The position numbers and the translations under genes were made by a program. Positions 7,793 to 16,410 of a stretch of DNA of 47,777 nucleotides are shown piece after piece. Numbering within the stretch: position 1 is the stretch's first letter; the number at the start of each line of letters is the position of its first letter. Under the pieces are notes generated by a model. It was not told the origin of the DNA. It saw only the letters and a program-made list of their open reading frames with translations, and searched no databases. This DNA is from Bradyrhizobium genomosp. I (2014). GTDB taxonomy: Bacteria > Pseudomonadota > Alphaproteobacteria > Rhizobiales > Xanthobacteraceae. The stretch spans positions 1-47,777 of the forward strand of contig NZ_AJQE01000060.1 of assembly GCF_000261685.1 (NCBI RefSeq). The letters run 5' to 3'.

Positions 7793-9568
7793 TCAGCCCT
7801 GCGGGGTCTGGTGCGCCCAGGGCACGCGCGCGGCGGCGAAATCCCGCCACGTGCCTTGCAAGACAGGCCGGATGCCGACCGAAGCGCGCGCCTGCCAGCC
7901 GACGATTGCGGCTGCGGCAATGACGCTACCGGGCTCGGCATCGAGCCCATCGAGCAATGAGGCCGTGACCGCCATGTCGTTGAAGGCGCCGAGTTCCTCC
8001 TGCAAGCCGGCGAGCCTGCGGGCGAATTTTCGCACGGACTTGCGATCGGCAAACAGCGGCAGCAGAAACTCGCCGAGATAGCGCAGGCGCTTGGTCGCGA
8101 GCCGCACCCGGTGCACCTCGTCGACCGTGAGCGATTTGAAGCGGCGGCCGCGCTTGAGCACCTTGGCGTGCTGCTCCGACAGCACGCGCCGCGCGAAGTT
8201 GACGGCGGGCTCGGCGAGCCGGCCGAGATCTTCGGGCGCGACGTCGTTGCGCCAGCCGCGCGTCTCGATCCAGCCTCCGAGACTGATCAGGAACACGGCG
8301 CAGCGGCGATCATCGAGCGCTTGGTGGGCCGTGCGATAGGCTTCCGACTGACGCTGCGCCGCGATCCGCTCCAGCGCATCGAATCCGGCGACCGAAGGAC
8401 AGGCCCTTGTGATCGTCGGCAAGGTGTCGCGCCGGAACACATCCCAGTCGCGCGCGGCGGAGAGGCCCTGCGCCAGCCATTTGGCTTCCGACCGCAGCGC
8501 GTCGAGATTGCTGAGCGCGCCGACCGATCGCATCAGGTCGAGCGCCGAGCGAATCCTGCGCAGCGCCACACGAAGCTGATGCACGCCTTCCGGATTGCGG
8601 CCGTCCTCGGCCGCCGGCAGCGATTGCAGCAGATGCAGGAAGCACGAGCGCAGGATCGTCGCAAAGGCTTCGTCGAGCGTCACTGACGGATCGAGCCGAA
8701 GCTTGCGGGGCCGGCGCGCCGATGGCGGCTTGTCCGCGGCGAGGTCGAAGCCGCGCGCCGACTTGGTGCGGATGGACGGCTTCACCGCCCCCTGCTCCGC
8801 AAGGCGCAGCGCAATCTCGTAGATCGCGCTCGCACTCCCGCTCTTCAGTTCGAGTTCGATCTCGCTCACCGGCACCGACCGATCACCGGCCGTCAGCACG
8901 CCCTGGTCGAAGGCTATCTCGACCGTCCCGGCCGGCAGATCAATCATCCGCACGAGACGATGGACGTCGGCGGTGAAGACGGCTTCGAGCGGCTGCGTTT
9001 CGAGATGGCCGCGAAGCTTCTCCGGAATGAAGGGCATCGCCAGAGCGCGATCGGGCGCAAGCGAGGCCACGCTCGCCTCCCACTCGCCACGGCGCAGCGG
9101 ATCGTCCGCAGCATCGGTCTTCACGGTCTGCACGAAACGCGCGCCGCTCCGGCGAACGCGCAGGCTGAGGCCGTTGCGCCGAAGCGTCCGTTCGGGCGTG
9201 TCGTAGTAGACGGACTTGAGATGTTTTCGCGAGCCCTTGTTGCGCGCATTGGCCGTGATCACCGGCGCGGCGCTGAAATGCGCCATGCGGTCGGCATCGA
9301 CGAGAAGCTTGAGCTCGATTTCGCCGGCGGGAGGCGCAGCGGCGTTCCGCTGGCCTGGTTCCTGCACGGCCGCGGTGTCTTGTGACGGCGTCGTCTGATC
9401 AACGACATCATGCTCGAAGAGCGTTGGTTCCAGGGCGAGCTCGCGCTGCCTGAGGAAGCCGGCGACGACTTGCTTCCTCTTGTTGTCATTCGAGACAGGA
9501 GTCCCGTCCGGCGCGCTCGCGATCTTGCGCGTTGGTACGGCGTCTGATTTCAGCATTTCCGGTGACAT
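7793..9568 (-). CDS. CYTH-CHAD domain protein (inorganic-triphosphatase-like, polyphosphate-binding)
   Basis: 591 residues from ATG 9568. Residues 1-80 are a low-complexity, probably disordered N-terminus. The CYTH domain begins with the signature E-x-E-x-K (EIELK, 83-87) and runs to about 275; CYTH enzymes hydrolyse triphosphates with metal ions in a beta-tunnel. The C-terminal CHAD domain, about 295-585, shows the basic helices HQLRVALRRIRSAL and VHRVRLATKRLRYL, whose conserved His and Arg bind polyphosphate in characterised CHAD proteins. The fusion is common in Proteobacteria. A role in polyphosphate or triphosphate metabolism is likely; the specific substrate is not shown. Confidence 0.9.
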   Translation of the reverse strand: MSPEMLKSDAVPTRKIASAPDGTPVSNDNKRKQVVAGFLRQRELALEPTLFEHDVVDQTTPSQDTAAVQEPGQRNAAAPPAGEIELKLLVDADRMAHFSAAPVITANARNKGSRKHLKSVYYDTPERTLRRNGLSLRVRRSGARFVQTVKTDAADDPLRRGEWEASVASLAPDRALAMPFIPEKLRGHLETQPLEAVFTADVHRLVRMIDLPAGTVEIAFDQGVLTAGDRSVPVSEIELELKSGSASAIYEIALRLAEQGAVKPSIRTKSARGFDLAADKPPSARRPRKLRLDPSVTLDEAFATILRSCFLHLLQSLPAAEDGRNPEGVHQLRVALRRIRSALDLMRSVGALSNLDALRSEAKWLAQGLSAARDWDVFRRDTLPTITRACPSVAGFDALERIAAQRQSEAYRTAHQALDDRRCAVFLISLGGWIETRGWRNDVAPEDLGRLAEPAVNFARRVLSEQHAKVLKRGRRFKSLTVDEVHRVRLATKRLRYLGEFLLPLFADRKSVRKFARRLAGLQEELGAFNDMAVTASLLDGLDAEPGSVIAAAAIVGWQARASVGIRPVLQGTWRDFAAARVPWAHQTPQG

Positions 9569-9891
9569 GACAGTTCAATGACAGAACGCCAGCATATAGC
9601 CGGTTCAACCCGCGAGGAACAGTCACGTTACGTCGGAGCGCATCCTGGTCCACATGCACGTATCGAGATGAGCGCGTCAGCGAACTTTACTTATGTACCA
9701 GCCGAGAAATTCCTTGCGATTCTGGAGATACTTGGAAGCCACGTTGCCGATACCGCCCCGAGATTGTGACAAATCGCGCGCCGCCGCCGCCCGCGACGTC
9801 GGGAATCGAGCCGAGGCCGCGGCGCAGGAAGCCTGTCGAGGAGCCGCGGGAAGGGGTTCGATGTCGCAGGCTTCGGCTGCCCAAGCGCGCC
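9569..9891. other. 323-bp intergenic region without a recognisable gene
   Basis: It lies between the start of the CYTH-CHAD gene and the stop of the amidohydrolase, both on the minus strand, so it should hold the CYTH-CHAD promoter and the 3' end of the amidohydrolase transcript. I find no intrinsic terminator, repeat or ORF with family features. Confidence 0.5.
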
Positions 9892-11235
9892 TCAGCGCGC
9901 GAGGCTGTTCTTGTAAATCTTGCCGCCCTTCATGATCACAACAAAGTTCTTCGAGGGATCTTCGACGAGGGCGATGTTGTCGAGCGGATTGCCGTCGACC
10001 AGCAAGAGATCGGCGAGTGCGCCCTCCTCAACCACCCCGAGCTTGCCTGGATAGGGATTGCGCAGGCCCGACAGGTTCAGAAGTTCGGCATTGGTCGACG
10101 TCGCCATGGTCAGTGCTTCGGCCGGCGTATACCAGCGTGTCAACGCGGCCAGCATCGAGCCCTGCCTGTCTGCCAATGCCTTCGAGAACAGGACGTCAGT
10201 GCCGAACGCGGTCTTGATCTTGTACTTCTTCGCCAGAGCGTAGACGCGGTCGGTGCCGGCAACCACCTGCCGCATCTTGTCCTGTTCCGACGGTCCCAGC
10301 GTCGCGGCGCCTGCCAGATCCAGAAATGGCTGCGTGCTGAGCCAGACGCCCTTGTCAGCGATCAGCTTCGCGCTTGCCTCGTCCATGAGATGACCGTGCT
10401 CGATGCATCGGACGCCAGCCGCAATCGAACGCTGAATCGCGACCGGTGTATAGGCATGCGTCGCGACATAGGTGCCCCAATTGTCGGCGGCCTCGACGGC
10501 CGCGCGCAGTTCGGGTTCGGTGAAAGTGGAGACATCGAGCGGGCTGAAGGGCGATGCGACGCCGCCTCCCGCGGTGAGCTTGACCTGCGAGGCGCCCTGC
10601 ATGAGCTGCTCGCGTGCGCGCACGCGCACTTCGTCAGGACTGTCGGCGATCATGCTGCCGCCGATCCGCTCCACGCGGCTGAGCATGCCGCCGATGGTGC
10701 GCGGCAGCTCGGAGAGCTGCCGGAAGTCACCATGACCGCTGGTAATGGTGACGATCGCGCCGGATGGGTAGATGCGGGGGCCGGCGACGAGGTCCTCGTC
10801 GATCGCCTGCTTGAGCCCGAAAGTCGGCCCGCCCATGTCGCGCACGGTGGTGAAGCCGCGCATCAATGTCGCGGTCGCCTCGCTCGCGGCGAGAAGATTG
10901 TTGTAGCCGATATCGCCCGCGAGTGCGGCCATCGGCGTTGGGCGCACCAGCATCGCGTGCCAATGCGCATCGATCAGTCCCGGCATCAGCACGCGCCCGC
11001 CGCCATCGATCAATTGTCCGGCGGCGGCGATGTCCGCCGTCGCGATCTTCTCGATCTTCCCGTCCCTGACGAGGACATTGGACGCGGCCGAGAGCGCCCC
11101 GTTCTTTCCGTCGAAGATCTTGACGTTGCGGAACAGGACAGAGGAGCCCTGCTGGGCTGCCGCCGGCCATGCGCCGCAAACCAGCACTGCAAGCAGCACC
11201 GCGAACCCGGCCGGCGCCTTCAATCCCGACATCAT
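9892..11235 (-). CDS. Exported metal-dependent amidohydrolase (imidazolonepropionase/Xaa-Pro-dipeptidase-like)
   Basis: 447 residues from ATG 11235 (the next codon is also ATG), with GGAGG five bases upstream. Residues 1-27 form a Sec signal peptide (GFAVLLAVLVCGAWPAAAQ). The amidohydrolase-superfamily metal motif H-x-H is seen as PGLIDAHWHAM near residue 85; later ligands lie in ATHAYTPVAIQ, CIEHGHLMDE and FGTDVL, in the usual order. Related periplasmic enzymes hydrolyse acyl-dipeptides, organophosphates or ochratoxin-like amides. The HdeD-like gene ends 14 bp upstream on the same strand, so both are probably one operon. The natural substrate is unknown. Confidence 0.88.
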   Translation of the reverse strand: MMSGLKAPAGFAVLLAVLVCGAWPAAAQQGSSVLFRNVKIFDGKNGALSAASNVLVRDGKIEKIATADIAAAGQLIDGGGRVLMPGLIDAHWHAMLVRPTPMAALAGDIGYNNLLAASEATATLMRGFTTVRDMGGPTFGLKQAIDEDLVAGPRIYPSGAIVTITSGHGDFRQLSELPRTIGGMLSRVERIGGSMIADSPDEVRVRAREQLMQGASQVKLTAGGGVASPFSPLDVSTFTEPELRAAVEAADNWGTYVATHAYTPVAIQRSIAAGVRCIEHGHLMDEASAKLIADKGVWLSTQPFLDLAGAATLGPSEQDKMRQVVAGTDRVYALAKKYKIKTAFGTDVLFSKALADRQGSMLAALTRWYTPAEALTMATSTNAELLNLSGLRNPYPGKLGVVEEGALADLLLVDGNPLDNIALVEDPSKNFVVIMKGGKIYKNSLAR

Positions 11236-11249
11236 CAACCTCCGCCCTG

Positions 11250-11813
11250 CTACGCCGCAGCAGCCGCGGGCCGCCACGCAAGGGTCAACCACCCGATGCC
11301 GTGCGACAGCAAATCGATGCCGAGGAGCAATCCCAGCACCCAGAGCCCGGTCATTGGAAAGCCGGTGAGGATGACGAGGCCCGCGAGCACACCGAACAGG
11401 CCGGAGGCCAGCATGATTGCGCCGCCCTGCTGCCAGCGGCCGACGCCGATCAGCATGCGGACCACGCCGGAGATGAGGAGTGCAAGCCCCAGCACATAGG
11501 TGAGTAGCAGCGCGCCGGTCAGTGGCTGGCTGACCAGGATAATGCCGAAGGCGATGTAGAGAATGCCGAGCACCACCTGCCAGACGAAGCCGCCCCAGCC
11601 CTTGGTCCAGAACGCGTGAAGAATCTCGAACGCGCCGGCGGCAATGGCCATCCAGCCGATGAAGAGCGCACTGACCACTGTGAAGAACGCGATGTCGCCG
11701 AGCACCATCAGCCCGGTGAACACCATGAAGAGACCCAGGAGAACGCAAACCCAGCGCCGTGGCTGCGGCAGGCCGGTTGCGCCCATCGACGTGCTATGGT
11801 CGTACGTCGTCAT
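11250..11813 (-). CDS. HdeD-family (DUF308) membrane protein
   Basis: 187 residues from ATG 11813, with a GGGAGGACG ribosome site. There are six hydrophobic helices in three pairs, each pair separated by a short Gly/Pro turn: WVCVLLGLFMVFTGLMVLG, FFTVVSALFIGWMAIAAGAF, VVLGILYIAFGIILV, LLLTYVLGLALLISGVV, ASGLFGVLAGLVIL and LWVLGLLLGIDLLSHG. This is the DUF308 pattern of E. coli HdeD, associated with acid resistance there. The Bradyrhizobium-type proteins are uncharacterised. It precedes the exported amidohydrolase by 14 bp and sits immediately downstream of a decayed glutaminase, an intriguing link because glutaminases also serve acid resistance. Confidence 0.88.
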   Translation of the reverse strand: MTTYDHSTSMGATGLPQPRRWVCVLLGLFMVFTGLMVLGDIAFFTVVSALFIGWMAIAAGAFEILHAFWTKGWGGFVWQVVLGILYIAFGIILVSQPLTGALLLTYVLGLALLISGVVRMLIGVGRWQQGGAIMLASGLFGVLAGLVILTGFPMTGLWVLGLLLGIDLLSHGIGWLTLAWRPAAAAA

Positions 11814-11828
11814 GTCGTCCTCCCTCGG

Positions 11829-12528
11829 TTAACGCCAACGCCAGCCGCAATGGCGGCGGGCGGCGGCGAGCGTCGCGCCCATCACGGCGAGGTCGCGGGC
11901 GCAGACATTGAGCGAACACTGTCGCGTGTAGAGGTCAGTGGCCTCCTTGGCGTCGCAATAGATGCAATCGTAGCTCTCCAGGAGAGGTGCGATGCTGCGA
12001 TTGCGGAAATTGGTCTGCGACGCTGACGCATAGACCTCCTCATTGAGCGGCAGCTTGCGGCCGGCGAAGCGCGACAATCCGTCATGAATGAATTTCCATC
12101 GCGCCTCGGCGTTCGCGCCGGGCGCGAGGCTGGTTGTCGCAATGGCACCGGCGTTGACCATCGGATTGGTGCGAGTTGAACGGAAGCCCTGTCGCATTGG
12201 CCCCGAGCTTCGCGCGCGCCTGCTCAGGCCCGATGGTCTCGCAGACCAGCGCGAACAGGAACGGCTTTGACACGCTCATGATGGAGAATTCGTACTCGAC
12301 CTCGCCGGCGCCATAGACCAGCCCGCTGGTGCCGACGATGCAGACGCCGAACGGCCCGCCAGGCACCCGCGCCAGCGCAGGATAGACCTGCGAGTTGATT
12401 TCATCGCGATTTGACTGAAGGCGTCGCTGCGCCTCGTTCACCAGCGACTGCACCGTTTCCGCATCAGGCAAATGGCCGGTGGAGGCATACGCCGGCTCCC
12501 GCTCCTCGACGACCGAACGCAACGCCAT
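11829..12528 (-). pseudogene. glsA: Glutaminase pseudogene (internal deletion with frameshift, 3' truncation)
   Basis: From ATG 12528 the frame reads as a serine-dependent glutaminase: QSNRDEINSQVYPALARVP, then the catalytic-type S-x-x-K in MSVSKPF, then ANATGLPFNS. Here, near 12171-12178, the frame breaks; the family then resumes in another frame as RTNPMVNAGAIATTSL. About eleven residues normally lie between FNS and RTNP, so a deletion of some 30 bp with a frame change is indicated. The second part runs through YASASQTNFRN and LNVCARDLAVMGATLA, then ends in an unrelated tail at 11829, lacking roughly the last 100 residues of the family. It cannot encode an active enzyme. The HdeD gene begins 15 bp later. 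Confidence 0.85.
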
Positions 12529-12896
12529 CGCACAACTCCACGGAACGGACTCAGCTTATGGCTTATGCCAATCTCACTCCAGCACTTGATCGAGCGACAA
12601 CAGTTGATGTCTCTGATCGGGAGGAGTCAATTTACAACCAAAGGGCGATTTTGCAACTCAGCCATACGACTCCGACGCAGATGCAATGCAGCACAGTTTG
12701 TCGCGGCTGTTAGGCATTTCGGTAAGTCGACCTGCCTTACTTGCATTCAACTCAAATCAGACGAAGGCACCGATAGATTTCGGCTAACAATGCAAGATTG
12801 TAAATTTCACGTCCGGGAGTACGATCGTGCGCGACCCGTTCGACGGGGAGACGAGGGCGGCGAACGAAGGCGAGACATCAAGTGACGAGGCGGAAC
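12529..12896. other. 368-bp intergenic region, AT-richer than its flanks, no gene seen
   Basis: It lies between the divergent glutaminase pseudogene and the small membrane protein gene. Composition is clearly more AT-rich around 12600-12810 than the coding DNA on either side. Short open frames here have no ribosome sites or protein-like composition. It probably holds the two promoters. No terminator, repeat or known RNA was found. Confidence 0.5.
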
Positions 12897-13106
12897 ATGG
12901 TGGCACAAGCGAGTGACGGACACGTCCTGCTGATCAAGAAGCTCGGCGGGCTCATTGCAATCATCATCGGATGCCTGCTGACCGCGGTTGGCGTGACCTT
13001 CGAATACGGCGGCACGACTTTCGCCGGCGTGGTGCTCCTGATCGTGGGCGCAATTCTACTCGTGCTGAAGATCGTCAGGCGCAACGAAGGATCTTCGCTG
13101 CCGTAG
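12897..13106 (+). CDS. Small two-helix membrane protein
   Basis: 69 residues from ATG 12897, preceded by GAGGCGG; a GTG at 12882 is an alternative start but lies on the ribosome site. There are two hydrophobic helices at about 17-36 (GGLIAIIIGCLLTAVGVTF) and 42-62 (FAGVVLLIVGAILLVLKIV), a short polar N-terminus and a basic C-terminus (KIVRRNEG). No catalytic motif is present. Small proteins of this shape are common in rhizobia and unassigned. It converges on the GntR-type regulator, whose stop is 18 bp away. Confidence 0.7.
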   Translation: MVAQASDGHVLLIKKLGGLIAIIIGCLLTAVGVTFEYGGTTFAGVVLLIVGAILLVLKIVRRNEGSSLP

Positions 13107-13123
13107 CCAAACAACGCGGTTCG

Positions 13124-13831
13124 TCACGCACCCAGCACGTCCGCGAGCCGCAGCTCGTCGGCGGCGGGATCCTTCAAGAACAGCTCGGCCTCGATCTCGG
13201 TCAGATGCGACAGCATCTGCGCGCGCGCGGCCTCTCTGTCGCGCTTGCGGATCGCGGCAACGATGCCGGCATGATGATCGTTGCCACAGGCCGGCGTGTC
13301 GTGGCGACGATAAAGCAGGATGATCAGCGACGAGCGCGCGATCAGCTCCTTGAGGAATCCGAGATAGATGCTGTGGCCGCTCATCTCGGCGACGAGGCGA
13401 TGAAAATCTCCGGAAAGACGGACCGAAGCGCGCGCATCGCCGCGCAGCTCGGCCTCGCGTTCCTCGGCAAGATGGTGCTGGAGGCGATTGATCCAGTCCG
13501 GCGACACCGCATCGATGGCGTGATCGACGATGCTGGGCTCGATCAGGCGGCGCGCCTCGAACACTTCGCGGGCGTCGGCCGGCGTCGGGCGCGCGACAAA
13601 GGCGCCGCGGTTCTTCTCGATGTTGACGATGCCCTCATGCGCAAGCTGCTGCAGCGCGGTGCGCACCAGCGTGCGGCTCGCGCCATAGATATCGCCGATC
13701 TCGTCCTCGCCGAGCTTCGTGCCCGGCAGCAGGCGATGTTCGAGGATCGCGGCGGTCACGCCCTCTCGGATACGGCCGACGCGATCGCTCGCATCTGGCG
13801 CATCGGATTTCCGGCGGGTCTTGGCGGCCAT
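13124..13831 (-). CDS. GntR-family transcriptional regulator, FCD subfamily
   Basis: 235 residues from ATG 13831. The N-terminal winged helix (about 15-80) shows VTAAILEHRLLPGTKLGEDEIGDIYGASRTLVRTALQQLAHEGIV with the wing FVARPT, typical GntR DNA-binding sequence. The C-terminal FCD all-helical ligand domain (about 90-225) contains FEARRLIEP, the metal-ligand-type D-x-x-x-H (DFHRLVAEMSGH) and DHHAGIVAAIRKRD. FCD regulators respond to small acids such as amino acids or carboxylates. It is divergent from the ABC importer/racemase operon across 258 bp and is therefore its most likely regulator. A pair of TAT[C/A]CAAT sites lies between them. Confidence 0.92.
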   Translation of the reverse strand: MAAKTRRKSDAPDASDRVGRIREGVTAAILEHRLLPGTKLGEDEIGDIYGASRTLVRTALQQLAHEGIVNIEKNRGAFVARPTPADAREVFEARRLIEPSIVDHAIDAVSPDWINRLQHHLAEEREAELRGDARASVRLSGDFHRLVAEMSGHSIYLGFLKELIARSSLIILLYRRHDTPACGNDHHAGIVAAIRKRDREAARAQMLSHLTEIEAELFLKDPAADELRLADVLGA

Positions 13832-13886
13832 GGGCGTGAAGGCTCAATCGACAGACGTTCGGCCTAGAATGTTAGTCGACGTACTG

Positions 13887-13916
13887 TATCCAATCACAGG
13901 CGAAACTTTATACAAT
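13887..13916. promoter_or_regulatory. Candidate regulator site: direct repeat TATCCAAT / TATACAAT
   Basis: Two octamers differing at one position, TATCCAAT (13887-13894) and TATACAAT (13909-13916), are spaced 22 bp start to start, about two helical turns, between the divergent GntR gene and the ABC operon. FCD regulators often use AT-containing sites such as TTGTATACAA; the second copy resembles half of that. Assignment to this regulator is inference. Confidence 0.35.
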
Positions 13917-14089
13917 CGTCGCCCGCTTTGTGTGCAGGTGACTGCGCTGGCGGCGGTCAGCAAAACCGGGCGGGAATTGACCTAACGATCTGACTCCGCT
14001 GCACAGTTTTCGAGATTCGGTAGGGCGCGGACTGTTGGCACGGACCTTGCGGAGAGAGGCGGGACGCATCGCCCCTCCTCGGACACGCC

Positions 14090-15076
14090 ATGGCCACTCC
14101 CGCCGCTCTCGAACTGGTTGCCGTCACCAAGCGCTACGACACCACGCTGGCGGTCGACAACGTCAATTTGAAGATTCCGGCAGGCACCTATTGCTGCCTG
14201 CTCGGCCCCTCCGGCTGCGGCAAGACCTCGACCCTGCGCATGATCGCGGGCCATGAGGCGGTCAGCGAGGGCGACATCATCCTGGGCGCGCAGAATGTCA
14301 CCGACCTCGAGCCGGCCAAGCGCGGCACCGCGATGATGTTCCAGTCCTACGCGCTGTTTCCGCATCTCTCCGTGCTGGACAACGTCGCGTTTGCGCTGAA
14401 GATGCGCGGCGTCGACAGGCCGACGCGCCACAAGCGCGCCGGCGAGCTGCTCGAGCTGGTCGCGATGAGCCAATATGCGGGCCGTCTCCCGGCTCAGCTC
14501 TCCGGCGGCCAGCAGCAGCGCGTCGCGCTCGCCCGCGCGCTGATCACCGAGCCGCAGATCCTCCTGCTCGACGAGCCGCTCTCAGCGCTCGATCCGTTCC
14601 TGCGCGTCAAGATGCGCGGCGAGCTGAAGCGGCTGCAGCGCGAGCTCGGGATCAGCTTCATCCAGGTCACCCACGGCCAGGAAGAGGCGATGGCGCTCGC
14701 CGACCACATCGTGGTGATGAACCAGGGCCGGATCGAGCAGCAAGGCGCGGCCCGTGACATCTTCCACCACCCCCGCACCGAATTCGTTGCGCGCTTCATC
14801 GGCGGCCACAACGTTCTCAGCGACGCCGGCAGCCTCATCGCCGTCCGCGCCGATCAGCTCGGCATCGTGCCGTTCGCCGACGGCGCCTTCGGCGCGCCGG
14901 CGCTGCTGACCCAGACCGAGTACCAGGGCTCCTACATCGCCGTCTCGCTCACGCTCGACGACGGCACCGCCCTGTTTTCCCACGTTCCCGAAGCCACCTT
15001 CGACGTCCACCCGCTCCGTCCGGGCGACCGCGTGCTGGCGACCTGGGATCCCGCCAAGGCGCAACGCCTGCAATAG
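14090..15076 (+). CDS. ABC transporter ATP-binding protein, spermidine/putrescine (PotA) type
   Basis: 328 residues from ATG 14090. It has Walker A GPSGCGKT (39-46), Q-loop in AMMFQSYALFP, ABC signature LSGGQ (137-141), Walker B ILLLDE (157-162) and switch His in QVTHGQEEAM. After about residue 235 there is a TOBE-type beta domain (IAVRADQLGIVPF... LTQTEYQGSYIAVSL), as in PotA and FbpC ATPases. It energises the import carried out by the two permeases downstream. It is the first gene of the operon and is divergent from the FCD-type GntR regulator. Confidence 0.93.
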   Translation: MATPAALELVAVTKRYDTTLAVDNVNLKIPAGTYCCLLGPSGCGKTSTLRMIAGHEAVSEGDIILGAQNVTDLEPAKRGTAMMFQSYALFPHLSVLDNVAFALKMRGVDRPTRHKRAGELLELVAMSQYAGRLPAQLSGGQQQRVALARALITEPQILLLDEPLSALDPFLRVKMRGELKRLQRELGISFIQVTHGQEEAMALADHIVVMNQGRIEQQGAARDIFHHPRTEFVARFIGGHNVLSDAGSLIAVRADQLGIVPFADGAFGAPALLTQTEYQGSYIAVSLTLDDGTALFSHVPEATFDVHPLRPGDRVLATWDPAKAQRLQ

Positions 15077-15120
15077 CGCCCTTCGCGACAGAAAACGCGC
15101 AACACAGAGGAGTGAGCGAA

Positions 15121-16410
15121 ATGACCGAGACGACCAGGAAGACCGGCGTCAGCCGCCGCACGCTACTGAAGGGCACCGCGAGTCTCGCCGGCCTCGCCGC
15201 CGGCTCCGGCGCCATCACCGGCTTTCCTTACGTGAAGTCAGCCGATGCCAAGGTGCTGCGCTATCTCGGCACCGCCGTGAACGAGGGCGACGACATCTCC
15301 AAGCAGTGCTTCAAGGACACCGGCATCAAGATCGAATACATCACCGCGACCACCGACGACGTCACCAAGCGCGTGATGACCCAGCCGAACTCCTTCGACG
15401 TGCTGGACACCGAATATTTCTCACTGAGGAAGCTCGTGCCGTCGGGCAACATCCTTGCGCTCGATGCCAGGAAGATCAAGGAGTTCGGCAACATCACGCC
15501 TGTTTTCACGAAGGGCGAGACCCCCGGCGGCAAGAAGATCGGCGGCCAGGGCACCGCGCCCTGGAAGGTGCTCTATCTCGAAGGCAAGGACTCCAAGAAA
15601 TTCGCGACCTCGGCGACGGAATTCGTGACGCTGATCCCGACCGTCTACAATGCCGACACGCTCGGTATCCGCCCCGACCTGATCAAGCGTCCGATCAGCT
15701 CGTGGTCCGAGCTGCTCAACCCCGAATTCAAGGGCAAGGCTTCGATCCTCAACATCCCGTCGATCGGCATCATGGATGCCGCGATGGTCGTGGAAGCCAC
15801 CGGCAAGCACAAATACGCCGACAAGGGCAACATGACCAAGGAAGAGATCGATCTCACCATGAAGGTGATGACCGAAGCCAAGAAGGCCGGCCAGTTCCGC
15901 GCGTTCTGGAAGGATTTCAACGAGAGCGTCAACCTGATGGCCTCGGGCGAGACCGTCATCCAGTCGATGTGGTCGCCGGCGGTGACGAAGGTGCGCTCGA
16001 TGGGGATCCCCTGCACCTTCCAGCCGCTCAAGGAAGGCTATCGCTCCTGGGCCTCCGGCTTCTGCGTCTCCAAGGGCGTCTCGGGCGCCAAGCTCGAATG
16101 GGCCTACGAGTTCGTCAACTGGTTCCTGTCCGGCTATGCCGGGGCCTATCTCAACCGCCAGGGCTACTACTCCGCCGTGCTCTCCACCGCGAAGGCGCAC
16201 ATGGAGCCCTACGAGTGGGCCTATTGGATGGAAGGCAAGCCGGCCGAGAAGGACATCAAGGCGCCCGACGGCTCGCTGCTGGAGAAGGCCGGCGCCGTGC
16301 GCGATGGCGGCTCCTACGAGGACCGCATGGGCGCCGTCGCCTGCTGGAACGCCGTGATGGACGAGAACGACTACATGGTCCGCAAGTGGAACGAGTTCAT
16401 CGCCGCGTGA
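15121..16410 (+). CDS. Extracellular solute-binding protein, PotD-like, Tat-exported
   Basis: 429 residues from ATG 15121, with GAGGAG upstream; a GTG at 15112 directly abuts the ribosome site and is unlikely. The N-terminus carries a twin-arginine motif SRRTLLK (11-17) followed by a hydrophobic Ala/Gly stretch, so export is probably by Tat, as for many rhizobial binding proteins. The body resembles family-1 polyamine/iron-type binding proteins (RYLGTAVNEGDDI, VLDTEYFSLRKLVPSG, SIGIMDAAMVVEATGK, WASGFCVSKG). It delivers the ligand to the membrane complex. Its stop overlaps the next start (TGATG). The ligand is not determinable from sequence. Confidence 0.92.
   Translation: MTETTRKTGVSRRTLLKGTASLAGLAAGSGAITGFPYVKSADAKVLRYLGTAVNEGDDISKQCFKDTGIKIEYITATTDDVTKRVMTQPNSFDVLDTEYFSLRKLVPSGNILALDARKIKEFGNITPVFTKGETPGGKKIGGQGTAPWKVLYLEGKDSKKFATSATEFVTLIPTVYNADTLGIRPDLIKRPISSWSELLNPEFKGKASILNIPSIGIMDAAMVVEATGKHKYADKGNMTKEEIDLTMKVMTEAKKAGQFRAFWKDFNESVNLMASGETVIQSMWSPAVTKVRSMGIPCTFQPLKEGYRSWASGFCVSKGVSGAKLEWAYEFVNWFLSGYAGAYLNRQGYYSAVLSTAKAHMEPYEWAYWMEGKPAEKDIKAPDGSLLEKAGAVRDGGSYEDRMGAVACWNAVMDENDYMVRKWNEFIAA

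Noticed and set aside
9892..11748. A 618-codon frame seeming to extend the amidohydrolase through the HdeD gene
   Set aside because: The N-terminal part is an out-of-frame reading of HdeD; the amidohydrolase has a clear start, ribosome site and signal peptide at 11235.
6448..12750. Shared TTACTTGCATTC upstream of the cysteine peptidase and near 12738
   Set aside because: A 12-base match is expected many times by chance in 48 kb, and the flanks do not align.
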